Shown here: positions 1-6,890 of the stretch, one piece after another
Position numbering within the stretch: position 1 is the first letter of the stretch
Layout: each line of letters begins with the position of its first letter
Virus record (IMG/VR): IMGVR_UViG_3300046512_000173
Coordinates: 1 to 40,585 of that record
DNA length: 40,585 bases
Source: a virus
Strand: one strand, 5' to 3'
Made by a program: the position numbers and the translations under genes
Notes under the pieces: generated by a model
Seen by the model: the letters and a program-made list of their open reading frames with translations, nothing else
Databases searched by the model: none
What the model was told of the DNA's origin: nothing

Positions 1-33
1 TCTCGGGGTCTGATTCCTGAATCCCAGATACGA

Positions 34-59
34 CAAAGCCCTGAAAAATCAGGGCTTTG
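34..59 (-). terminator. Hairpin downstream of the tRNA-Ser remnant
   Basis: A 10-bp perfect stem (34-43 with 50-59) closes a 6-base A-rich loop. It lies just past the CCA end of the tRNA-Ser fragment, which reads leftward, so it is likely the host terminator of the original tRNA gene. There is no clear T-tract on the minus strand, so termination efficiency is uncertain. It belongs to host flank if the attachment site is read correctly. Confidence 0.5.
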
Positions 60-71
60 CGCTGTAGAAGA

Positions 72-127
72 TGGCGGAGACATAGAGATTCGAACTCTAG
101 GACCTGTTACAGTCGGCAGTTTTCAAG
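72..127 (-). other. Phage attachment site (att): 3' half of tRNA-Ser(UGA)
   Basis: Read on the minus strand, the segment gives the anticodon loop CTTGAAA (anticodon UGA), the 3' anticodon strand ACTGC, a long class II variable arm, a perfect T-arm (TAGAG, TTCGAAT, CTCTA), the acceptor strand TGTCTCC, the discriminator G and CCA. The 5' half is absent: the bases before the loop do not pair with ACTGC and no D-arm or 5' acceptor strand follows. Homology ending at the anticodon loop is what tyrosine integrases leave after crossing over inside a tRNA gene. The intact copy should be at the other end of the element, and the host flank is to the left. Confidence 0.8.
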
Positions 128-407
128 TCTACAAAAATAATGTTAAAAATCAAAAGACTATAGAAAATGACGTTCCTAAATCGGAGTATTTTTACCACTC
201 TATTGGCTGCATTTTCTGGCACTAAGGACCCTTATTTCGGAACGAATTTTTGGCCGTGTTCGAGTCCGGTTTGATCGGGTCGAGTGCGCCAGCCAGTCAA
301 GCTGGCGCCGTATGGCGATCAAGTTTTGGTCAGCCTTGAAGCCTGCTTGGCTATATCAACCATTCACCCTAACCTAGCCGTTCACCTCAACATCCAAGAC
401 CTCAACC
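128..407. other. Gene-free left end of the element
   Basis: About 280 bases between the attachment site and the TIR-TPR gene. The first half is AT-rich and the second half has ordinary composition. No convincing reading frame, RNA gene or terminator was found. It may hold integrase arm-binding sites, but no repeated motif was seen that would show this. Confidence 0.4.
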
Positions 408-1871
408 TCAGGTCTGAGGAAGCGTTACAATCGCCTCCATGGCTTTACTTACTTGACGCCTACCCTCATCGCATTTATTTTGAAACTCTTTAGCCTCAGA
501 ATTTTTTTTCTTCAAGGCAGAAGCAAGTCTATCATGTGAGTAGTCCGATTGAGACTCAAGCTTAACTGCACGCTCTAAATACTCACATGCCTCAGTTGGA
601 AGTCCTTTATTAATAAAAAGATTACCTATATTGGCGCCTATCCATTGAGAATTATCTTCAGGGGCCATCAAATTTTGTGCTTTGCGGTATGACTTAAGTG
701 CACTGTCATACAAATCGAGCTGGATACAAGAATTTCCAAGATACCCCCAATAATCTACTGATTTAGGATCTTCGATCGTTAGGCGATTGAGCAAGTATGC
801 AGCAATATAGTTTTGATCCAGCTCCTGAGCCAACCGCGCATATTTGAATTTAAGCTTCTGATGACTTGGATTTTTCGCATAGCAACGCTGAATAGCTACT
901 AGCGCTTCGGTCGTATTTTCGTCCTTCTCATAGGTTTCAGCTAAAAGAATCGCAACCTCTGGAAAATCGTCTGGGCCAACGTGCTGAAGTTTTTCGATTG
1001 CGCTGGCGGTATCGGCTTCATCTAGATGGCATCGAGCAAGTGACATAGCAATCTCGGTATCATTTGGCCTGCTTCGCTGAACGATAGAAAGCAGTTCGAT
1101 CGCTTTTTTTGCATGTCCCTGAAAGCGAAGTGCCGACGCGACTACCGCTTGAACTCCGGAAAACTCCTGATGATCAACAGAGTATTTAATTAGCTCATCT
1201 ATGTTCCCATCTCCCCTAAGTTTGAGATCGCAAAAAAGAATCCAGGCTTTACTTTCTAACTCTTTCTCCCCCGATTGATTTTGCATTTCGCGCTGTAACG
1301 TAGTTTTGGCTTGCTGATACTTTTCATCGAAAAAATCAGAAATCCAATCACGCTCTCCTAAGTCATCTGCTACCGATCCCTCCGTGCTTACTTCAACTAT
1401 AATCCGGCCTGGAACAATGCCGAGCCTCTTCATTTGAAGTCGTATCTGGTGGCACACAGGGCCTGTCGCGGCTTGCATACTGCCATCTGTGCGAGATACA
1501 TCGTATCTACCAGGAGTAACTCCCAATAGATCGGTAGGGATATGAAGCTCACCATTAGATGGTAAAATGAAAAAAACCCGATCTCGACCAAGCTTTCCAA
1601 TAAACAGGCCGAACTCGAAAAGCACATTATCCCTAACTGTAGGCGCAGTTTGACTTCTGATGCGGACTAAGTCATCTGGAGAGAAAACGAAGACAGCAAA
1701 ATCGCTATCAGAGAGAACCTTAGTCAAACTTTCCATTGTAGTACTAGAAAGCTCAAATACGCCTTGATCCCAAATAGTGACTTCTGCTTCATGAGAAAGA
1801 TTCTGCTGCACCGGATATGCGACATTGAGCCCCTCAACGGAAGAGCCGATAAAAACACGAGGCTTTGGCAT
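408..1871 (-). CDS. TIR-like domain protein with TPR repeats, candidate anti-phage NADase
   Basis: The 487-residue product has an N-terminal TIR-like nucleotide-binding domain (about residues 1-150): the PRVFIGSS first strand at 4-11, then NVLFEFGLFIG at 82-92. In the Cap12/Pycsar-type TIR-like family the glutamate of this FELG-type motif (here Glu86) is the catalytic residue of NAD+ cleavage. Residues from about 200 on form helical TPR-like repeats, which usually sense or bind a partner. The start is supported by AGGAG six bases upstream. The gene is AT-richer than the late operon and lies alone between the attachment site and the phage genes, a usual place for cargo. No cyclase or STING partner is adjacent. 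The defence role is inferred from family and position. Confidence 0.75.
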   Translation of the reverse strand: MPKPRVFIGSSVEGLNVAYPVQQNLSHEAEVTIWDQGVFELSSTTMESLTKVLSDSDFAVFVFSPDDLVRIRSQTAPTVRDNVLFEFGLFIGKLGRDRVFFILPSNGELHIPTDLLGVTPGRYDVSRTDGSMQAATGPVCHQIRLQMKRLGIVPGRIIVEVSTEGSVADDLGERDWISDFFDEKYQQAKTTLQREMQNQSGEKELESKAWILFCDLKLRGDGNIDELIKYSVDHQEFSGVQAVVASALRFQGHAKKAIELLSIVQRSRPNDTEIAMSLARCHLDEADTASAIEKLQHVGPDDFPEVAILLAETYEKDENTTEALVAIQRCYAKNPSHQKLKFKYARLAQELDQNYIAAYLLNRLTIEDPKSVDYWGYLGNSCIQLDLYDSALKSYRKAQNLMAPEDNSQWIGANIGNLFINKGLPTEACEYLERAVKLESQSDYSHDRLASALKKKNSEAKEFQNKCDEGRRQVSKAMEAIVTLPQT

Positions 1872-2343
1872 TCTTGCTCCTGTGGGTTAGCAACCCTTTT
1901 GTCTGTTTCTTCCAAACATCTAGTGTAGCGTGAGAAATAAATCAAACCAATCAGGAGAAGAGCATGGACCAGTGGTAGACAAGGTTCCTAGATAAATCAT
2001 ACACACGCGCTGGCCAAAAAAATGGCAATTTCTTAGGGTGCATGGGCTTAAAAACGGATTATGAGATAAAGAGTACAAAAAAATCTCTAACTCCAAACCC
2101 GGGTTGAGTTGAGCAAAATACAGAATTCAGCGACATTTTTTTCTACCGTCATTCCAGTATCCCACAGGGATTTGCCCTCGAAAATACGGGCAAACCCGAG
2201 GGCCAAGTTCCTGAAATTCCCTGCCTTACCCTGATGAATTGGTCCAGCTTTTGGCCCACCATCTTCCGCGCTGTGCCGAACCGAATCCTTCCTCGCGTGC
2301 ATTTCATCACCCAACGCTCGCCATGCTGCCCATTTCTAAATTA
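1872..2343. other. Intergenic region between the TIR-TPR gene and the SOS-linked patch
   Basis: About 470 bases without a convincing gene. The right-hand part contains an imperfect inverted repeat around 2170-2200 (TTTGCCC with GGGCAAA, overlapping CCCTCG with CGAGGG). A leftward promoter for the TIR-TPR gene should lie here but cannot be assigned with confidence. The minus-strand frame at 2087-2314 has no ribosome-binding site or recognisable product. Confidence 0.4.
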
Positions 2344-2359
2344 CTGTATATCCAAACAG
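2344..2359 (+). promoter_or_regulatory. LexA (SOS) box
   Basis: The 16 bases read CTGT, ATATCCAA, ACAG, which fits the proteobacterial LexA operator CTGT-N8-ACAG with an AT-rich centre. It ends 16 bases before the ATG at 2376, a suitable position to repress the small gene that follows. Confidence 0.7.
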
Positions 2360-2375
2360 TTATAGGTGAGCGCGA

Positions 2376-2712
2376 ATGACCAACGACTGCGACGCAGAAA
2401 ATTGGCTCGGCAACCCCACGCGAGAGGAGATGCTCGAGCTACACGCCAAGCTGGTGGAAGCCGAGTGCAACTGCATGCGCTCGGAGGTCGACCGGTACAG
2501 GAAGAACCAGGCCACGCTGGTGGACATGCTTACGACCACTATCAGCAACCAGGCAACTGGCGGCTTTGCTCGAACAGACAGATTCGGGTGAATGCCTGAA
2601 AGGGCTGACCTCGGCCGACCGGCAGAACTATCAGCTGACAGAACAGAACCGGCATTTGCAAGACACCGTACTCAGGCTATCGACAGGCGCATGCGAGCCG
2701 CCCCCTTTTTAA
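2376..2712 (+). pseudogene. SOS-box-linked small protein gene, interrupted by a one-base frameshift
   Basis: The first frame runs from ATG 2376 (MTNDCDAENW...) for 59 plausible residues to Gln at 2550-2552, then gives a short unnatural tail to a stop at 2591. One base later (from 2554) another frame continues with a plausible helical, Gln/Leu-rich sequence (QLAALLEQTDSG...) for 52 codons to a TAA at 2710-2712. Joining the two by ignoring one G near 2553 gives a smooth protein of about 111 residues. The sequence is therefore a recent frameshift mutation, a sequencing error or, less likely, a recoding site. The LexA box directly upstream suggests DNA-damage induction. The family is not recognised. 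Confidence 0.6.
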
Positions 2713-2738
2713 CGGCAGCTGCCCACCGGGCTACCTAG

Positions 2739-3077
2739 TCAATTGCACTTCACTTTCCAAAGCTGATCAAGGCGCGTCGTGTAGCTCTGGCTCATGAGGT
2801 TGCGTTGCATGCCCCAGTCGGGCTCAGCGGGCACGGTGGCCGATCGCACAGTACCCCTTCCCCATCGACCGTTGATTTCGTCCAGCACCTTCATCACTCG
2901 ATCAGTCGTGCACGGCTGAGTCACTGCAAATAAATCATCCGTGAATTCTCCGGGCTGCCTCAGATCGAGGAGCAGCACCTCGGCTTTGCTGTACCGAAAC
3001 CCCTCCCTGTAGATCCGCTCGACCGCCTCCGTCGCGGCACGCGTCATCATCAGCGTGTCATTCGTGGGGTATCTGAA
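2739..3077 (-). pseudogene. umuC: C-terminal remnant of UmuC (DNA polymerase V subunit)
   Basis: From YPTNDT onward the reading frame matches the UmuC C-terminal region as I know it: AATEAVERIYR, a KAEVLLLDL stretch, DLFAVTQP, then DRVMKVLDEINGRWGRGTVR and SQSYTTRLDQLW near the end. Only about 110 residues remain of a protein normally near 420, so the catalytic palm and finger domains are missing. The frame continues upstream of 3077 with a Ser-rich stretch unlike UmuC, encoded opposite the truncated SRAP gene. The break point is thus near 3077. It cannot be a functional polymerase. Confidence 0.8.
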
Positions 3078-3717
3078 GCAGCTCGAGCTTGAGCTGGTGA
3101 TCATCAATGGCTACGACCATGAGCGGATCAACCGCTACAACGTCGCACCGTCGACGAAGGTGGAAATCATACGACCAGGTGACGGCGGCCTGCGTGTCGA
3201 TAAAGTGAAATGGGGATGGGCGCCTTTTTGGGCGAAAGGAAAGCGCCCCGACCCTATCAATGCCAGGGTGGAGACGGTGGCTACCGGGAAGTTTTTCAAA
3301 CAACTCTGGCCTGCCGGTCGCGCTTTAGCGCCGTCCAGCGGGTGGTTTGAGTGGCTGAAAGACCCAGATGATCCGAAGAAGAAGCAGCCGTATTTCATCC
3401 GACTAAAGGGAGAGGAGCCGATGTTCTTCGCTGCCCTGGCCCAGGTGCACACAGACCTGGAACCGCACGAAGGCGATGGCTTTGTGATCATCACTGATGC
3501 AAGTGACGAAGGAATGGTAGACATCCATGACCGGCGCCCAGTCGTACTAAGCCCGGCAGATGCGAGAGAATGGCTTGAGCCCGATCTGCCTGCCGAGCGA
3601 GCCCTTGAGCTAGCCCGGCATTGCAGACCGGTTGAAGACTTCGAGTGGTTTGAAGTGGGTAAAGCCGTGGGTAACGTCCGCAATCAGGGCGCTGAATTGA
3701 TTGCTCCCCTCCCCTGA
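3055..3717 (+). pseudogene. SRAP-domain (HMCES/YedK-like) gene lacking its N-terminus
   Basis: SRAP proteins crosslink to abasic sites in single-stranded DNA through a Cys that becomes residue 1 after Met removal (MCGR start). The typical downstream motifs are present: INRYNVAPST, WGWAPFWAKG, NARVET (active-site Glu), PSSGWFEW and MVDIHDRRPVVL (active-site His). The MCGR segment and about 15-20 residues are absent. The first eight codons of the open frame (3055-3078) are instead the reverse complement of umuC sequence, and no MCGR codons occur nearby in another frame. The rest of the domain is intact, so the break looks recent. Without Cys2 the crosslinking activity should be lost. Confidence 0.8.
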
Positions 3718-3941
3718 CCGACTGACCAATTTAGGATGGCCTCGAGGGAAACCCAGGGGTTTTCCGCTGGCTCACCATTTCTGCTGCAGATGCTCGCGTG
3801 CTTGAAAGACTCACCGAAATACTCGACTGACTGAAACGCGAGACATTCAGTGCACGCGACAAATCCACCCATCATCAGCCAGTTCCGATTCCACTCGACA
3901 ACCTGGCTTAAAACGCTCCCGCGCTTGTCATAACTGACCAA
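3684..3941 (-). CDS. Small Cys-rich protein of unknown function (TTG start)
   Basis: An 85-residue product read from TTG 3941. The start is supported by a strong GGAGGTG sequence six bases upstream on the minus strand. A CTEC pair at about residues 30-33 and a later Cys and His (SFKHASIC) suggest a small metal-binding module, although the set is not a classical zinc finger. The 3' end overlaps the end of the SRAP remnant by about 30 bases in convergent orientation. I do not recognise the family. The ribosome-binding site and protein-like composition argue that it is real. Confidence 0.55.
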   Translation of the reverse strand: MVSYDKRGSVLSQVVEWNRNWLMMGGFVACTECLAFQSVEYFGESFKHASICSRNGEPAENPWVSLEAILNWSVGQGRGAINSAP

Positions 3942-4073
3942 TTCACACCTCCATGGTGTCTAGACCGGGGCATCCGGCCCGTCCTATCAGAGTAGCGAAT
4001 GCTTTAGCTTCCGTTAGATCGTTCGGCGATTTGAGGCGATCAAGGTGAAACAATCAGTCAACTTCTCTCACGC

Positions 4074-4868
4074 TCAAAACAAACCGCCCAGTGCCGCAGG
4101 CTCCCAGTTCATGATCACCAGCTCGCCGGTTACGTCTGCCTTGCCTTGCCGCTGGTTCGTCGTGGTGTACCGAATATCGAGGGTCTCGAAATGAAAACCC
4201 TCAAACGCCTGGCGGATATCAGGGTGGTCATTGATGCTGACCATCACCTTGCCTTTGCAGCGCCGCATAAACTCAGCCATACGCACGTAATTGTCGAACG
4301 GAAAATCCACGCCGTACCCAGCGGTCTGCCAGTACGGCGGATCCATGTAATGGAATGTGTGCGGCCGGTCGTAGCGTTCGGCACACTCAAGCCATGACAG
4401 GTTCTCAACATAGGTGCCAGACAAGCGCTGCCAGGCGGCTGAGAGGTTCTCCTCGATTCGCAGCAGGTTGATGGCCGGGGCCGTGGTTGCGGTACCGAAC
4501 GTCTGCCCAGTTACCTTGCCCGCAAAGGCATGGTGCTGCAGGTAGAAAAAACGAGCTGCACGCTGGATGTCAGTGAGGGTTTCGACGCGGGTCATCTTCT
4601 GCCACTCGAACACCTGGCGCGAGCTGAGCGCCCATTTGAATTGCCGCACGAATTCTTCAAGGTGGTTTTGGACAACGCGATACAGCGTCACCAGGTCGCC
4701 GTTGATGTCGTTAAGAACTTCAACCGGCGCGGCCTGGGGGCGCATGAAATAGAGGGCCGCGCCGCCAGCGAACACTTCAACGTAGCATTCGTGGGGCGGG
4801 AAGAGAGGGATAAGACGGTCGGCCAGGCGGCGTTTGCCACCCATCCAGGGGATGATCGGATTAGTCAT
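4074..4868 (-). CDS. dam: Phage Dam-type DNA adenine methyltransferase (D12 class)
   Basis: This 264-residue N6-adenine methyltransferase transfers a methyl group from S-adenosylmethionine to adenine in DNA. It shows PWMGGKRR at residues 7-14, the AdoMet-binding FAGGAALYF near 33-41, DINGDLV at 54-60 and the catalytic DPPYW at 176-180, in the order of D12 (Dam/DpnM-like) enzymes. No restriction nuclease is next to it, so it is most likely an orphan methylase that protects phage DNA or alters host sites. A LexA box ends 17 bases before its start codon in the divergent gap, so SOS control is likely. It lies outside the late operon, in the cargo part of the element. Confidence 0.88.
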   Translation of the reverse strand: MTNPIIPWMGGKRRLADRLIPLFPPHECYVEVFAGGAALYFMRPQAAPVEVLNDINGDLVTLYRVVQNHLEEFVRQFKWALSSRQVFEWQKMTRVETLTDIQRAARFFYLQHHAFAGKVTGQTFGTATTAPAINLLRIEENLSAAWQRLSGTYVENLSWLECAERYDRPHTFHYMDPPYWQTAGYGVDFPFDNYVRMAEFMRRCKGKVMVSINDHPDIRQAFEGFHFETLDIRYTTTNQRQGKADVTGELVIMNWEPAALGGLF

Positions 4869-4884
4869 TTAAAGCAAGCCTTTA

Positions 4885-4900
4885 CTGTATGGATAAACAG
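4885..4900 (-). promoter_or_regulatory. LexA (SOS) box in front of dam
   Basis: The bases read CTGT, ATGGATAA, ACAG, matching CTGT-N8-ACAG. The site lies 17-32 bases upstream of the dam start on the minus strand. It also overlaps the possible start codon (4889) of a 42-residue plus-strand frame. A bound LexA would block initiation for dam. Confidence 0.65.
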
Positions 4901-5017
4901 GCGCTAGACTCCTCGCGCTTTGTGCACGAAGCGGGAGCCTGGGCTGGACTTGCAGGTATCGTCTGCGGTTCGGCGGTTGGCAAAATGTTGGCGCATTTTG
5001 CCAATCGCTCTTTTTAA
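4889..5017 (+). CDS. Possible 42-residue membrane peptide starting inside the LexA box
   Basis: The open frame begins MDKQALDSSRF and contains a Gly/Ala-rich hydrophobic stretch of about 18 residues (AWAGLAGIVCGSAVGKML), then ends HFANRSF. This is the layout of a small single-pass membrane protein. No good Shine-Dalgarno sequence precedes the ATG, and the start codon lies within the LexA operator, so a promoter would have to lie further left, inside dam. A terminator-like hairpin overlaps its 3' end. It could be a real SOS-linked peptide, comparable in principle to TisB-type toxins, or a chance frame. Confidence 0.35.
   Translation: MDKQALDSSRFVHEAGAWAGLAGIVCGSAVGKMLAHFANRSF
4977..5015 (+). 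terminator. Rho-independent terminator, plus strand
   Basis: An 11-bp perfect stem (TTGGCAAAATG 4977-4987 with its complement 4994-5004) encloses a 6-base loop and is followed by CTCTTTTT at 5009-5015. It would end any rightward transcript coming from the LexA-box region, before the unknown gene at 5088. Confidence 0.6.
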
Positions 5018-5087
5018 AAAGACACAGTGAAACTATGTACTATGCTAGATCATGAATAACCTCTATCTACTTACAGGACGTTGAAAC

Positions 5088-5726
5088 ATGGTAGGAATTG
5101 CACGATCGATAAACAAATCAATTAGCGACTTTGAAATAGGAGACACAGAGTTTTCCATGATGCATGCTTGCATGGTTATTGATGCAACAGCGAAAAAAAC
5201 TTATCCCAAGATGAAAGATGTGGGACCAAGATTTAAACAGCTTCTCAGAGAAAACTATGAAATTCTCGGGCCATTAGGAATTACGGGAGTAGATCTCGCG
5301 AAAACAAAGTGGCCGGTTGAAATTAGAAACTCGAAAGGAAAGAAAATAATACCTGATATGGCTGATATCATATACTCAATCCATCGATGCACACATGGTC
5401 ACGGGGAGGAGTTACCACAAGGATTCGAACTAACCAAGGAGTCAGGGATTTTACCGTACGCAACTACCGACATAGAATCAGGTGTAGTTAAACTTTCCGA
5501 CTGCGTTATTTTTGCCTTGCTCGCCATCGCCGTCGTCGCCCCAGTCAACTCTAGCCTATCAGATAACGTAGGATACTACCTGATGTTTCATGGTGATAAA
5601 TACCCACTTAACGAATGGTGGGGACGGCGTCAAGACTTCATAAAAAGTTTACTGCCTTACTCTATACCAGCGGTGATTATAGATTTTGCGCACATGATGG
5701 ACGTAACTAAAGAAGACAATAAATAG
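5088..5726 (+). CDS. Unknown AT-rich cargo gene
   Basis: The 212-residue product starts MVGIARSINKSISD, with AGGA about ten bases upstream of the ATG. No catalytic motif or domain is recognised. A His/Cys-containing stretch, YSIHRCTHGHGEELP, sits near residues 97-111, and a hydrophobic segment, VIFALLAIAVVAP, near 140-152. The gene is visibly AT-richer than the late operon, stands alone in opposite orientation to the lysis genes and has a terminator-like hairpin just before it. These are signs of an acquired single-gene insertion. Such cargo is often defence or lysogenic conversion, but nothing in the sequence proves a role. Confidence 0.7.
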   Translation: MVGIARSINKSISDFEIGDTEFSMMHACMVIDATAKKTYPKMKDVGPRFKQLLRENYEILGPLGITGVDLAKTKWPVEIRNSKGKKIIPDMADIIYSIHRCTHGHGEELPQGFELTKESGILPYATTDIESGVVKLSDCVIFALLAIAVVAPVNSSLSDNVGYYLMFHGDKYPLNEWWGRRQDFIKSLLPYSIPAVIIDFAHMMDVTKEDNK

Positions 5727-5870
5727 CTTTATTCAACCACGAACTGACTGTTCAAGAATTCAGATTCTAACTCGCCAGATACCTTGATAATCACGGGCTG
5801 TTGTAAAGTGCTATAAAGCCCTGCAACCAATTTGGAAGAGGGTTAGACAAGCCGATGCAGCGCATACTCA

Positions 5871-6383
5871 TCATTTGTGAGTCAAGCTGTCGAAAGCTTT
5901 CTCGCATGCTAGGCCCGCTATTCGGGCTGCGTCATACGCTTTTGCCAGCTCTCCCGCTCTCTGGTCAGCCCGCTGGAACAGGTCGGAGAGCACCATGGCG
6001 GCGCGGGTAGCTGACGCGCTTCGTTGGGCAACTGCGGGATCGCCGGAGGGGCAACTTGCTCTGCCTGCCAGGGCTCGGGCTGAGTCGTGCAGGCGCTGGC
6101 CAGCAAGATCAGCAGCAACAGCGTCAGCAACTGCAACGGTGTATTGCTTTCGCGCATCGTTCGATACCTCGTCTATTGCCGCTTGACGGCGTTGTTCCTC
6201 GGCCCGGTTGGCCGTCGTGGCAGCGGCCAGGCCCTTCGCCTGGAGCACCTGCTGATCGGCCCACTTGCCCTTCCAACGACCATCAGCGACCTCGACGCCA
6301 TGGTCGTAGGCCAGGTACAGCACACCGGCCAAAGCCACGACGGCCAGCATCACTCCACCTACCCGCAGGTAGAGCGCGCTCAT
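5871..6383 (-). CDS. Rz: Inner-membrane spanin subunit, Rz-like
   Basis: The 170-residue product has one N-terminal membrane segment (about residues 8-26, VGGVMLAVVALAGVLYLAY) followed by a long Ala/Glu/Gln-rich helical periplasmic domain with RAEEQRRQ, typical of Rz or the related DUF2514 lysis proteins. With Rz1 it forms the complex that fuses inner and outer membranes in the last step of lysis. The start overlaps the end of the endolysin gene by four bases (ATGA type), and a second lysis gene is nested inside it in another frame. Confidence 0.8.
   Translation of the reverse strand: MSALYLRVGGVMLAVVALAGVLYLAYDHGVEVADGRWKGKWADQQVLQAKGLAAATTANRAEEQRRQAAIDEVSNDARKQYTVAVADAVAADLAGQRLHDSARALAGRASCPSGDPAVAQRSASATRAAMVLSDLFQRADQRAGELAKAYDAARIAGLACEKAFDSLTHK
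5918..6157 (-). CDS. Rz1: Outer-membrane spanin lipoprotein, Rz1-like, nested in Rz
   Basis: The 79-residue product reads MRESNTPLQLLTLLLLILLASAC, a signal peptide ending in a lipobox-like ASAC with the lipidated Cys at 23. The remainder is Pro-rich (PEPWQAEQVAPP, PQLP, PAPP), as in Rz1 proteins. It is wholly embedded in the Rz gene in a different frame, the arrangement known from lambda. Matching position, signal and composition make the call firm even though Rz1 proteins share little sequence. Confidence 0.75.
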   Translation of the reverse strand: MRESNTPLQLLTLLLLILLASACTTQPEPWQAEQVAPPAIPQLPNEARQLPAPPWCSPTCSSGLTRERESWQKRMTQPE

Positions 6384-6829
6384 AACAACGCCCGTCGCAC
6401 ACCCTCGGCAATGACTGCCGGTGCGTAGGGATTGCCGCCGTTTTCGTGCTGGATGATCGCGGTCACGATGCCAAGCAAGGTCCGCTGGCTGCGGATATCA
6501 ATCTGGGTGTTCGGCTGAACGCCTGCAGCATTGGCCACTGCATCAATGTAAGCGCCGGTGTTGTTTTCGGACGACGGTGCCCAGCGATTAATAGTTTCGC
6601 GTACGGTATCAATGCCTGGCGCGCCAATCCCTGGCATGCCGTCCTTACCGCGATAGTTGATCAGCAGCTTGGCCAGGGCACGGATTCCGTTCTCCGGCGT
6701 ATCGAATCGAGCGAACCGTGGAGTCGGCACACCTTCTTCGTAGCCGAGCTGGCCCTGCCAATCGTTGGCTTTGTTGAAGTCGATGTTGCCGGGGTTGTTG
6801 TTGCGGATACCGCGTGTGGCTGTTGGCAT
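6380..6829 (-). CDS. Phage endolysin / virion-type peptidoglycan hydrolase (GIRNNNPGN family)
   Basis: The 149-residue product starts MPTATRGIRNNNPGNIDF. The GIRNNNPGN signature marks a phage lytic family often annotated as structural protein or transglycosylase P5-like. It sits where an endolysin is expected, directly before the spanin pair and after the tail genes. There is no signal peptide, so release needs the holin found at 29850-30197. The start has GAGGAAA upstream. The exact bond cleaved cannot be told from sequence alone. Confidence 0.7.
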   Translation of the reverse strand: MPTATRGIRNNNPGNIDFNKANDWQGQLGYEEGVPTPRFARFDTPENGIRALAKLLINYRGKDGMPGIGAPGIDTVRETINRWAPSSENNTGAYIDAVANAAGVQPNTQIDIRSQRTLLGIVTAIIQHENGGNPYAPAVIAEGVRRALL

Positions 6830-6847
6830 TGCACTTTCCTCAGGACG

Positions 6848-6869
6848 AAAAAAAACCGCACGACGGCGG
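6848..6869 (-). terminator. Weak hairpin with T-tract between gene D and the endolysin
   Basis: A short stem, CCGC with GCGG (6856-6859, 6866-6869), is followed on the minus strand by a run of eight T residues (6848-6855). It lies between tail gene D and the endolysin start and would act on the leftward late transcript. Confidence 0.35.
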
Positions 6870-6890
6870 CCTGGGTGTGATTGAAACGGG

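Noticed and set aside
284-493. Plus-strand frame of 69 codons near the attachment site
   Set aside because: No ribosome-binding site, no protein-like motif, and it overlaps the end of the TIR-TPR gene on the other strand.
2087-2314. Minus-strand frame of 75 codons
   Set aside because: No ribosome-binding site or recognisable family; it lies over an inverted repeat in an apparently non-coding stretch.
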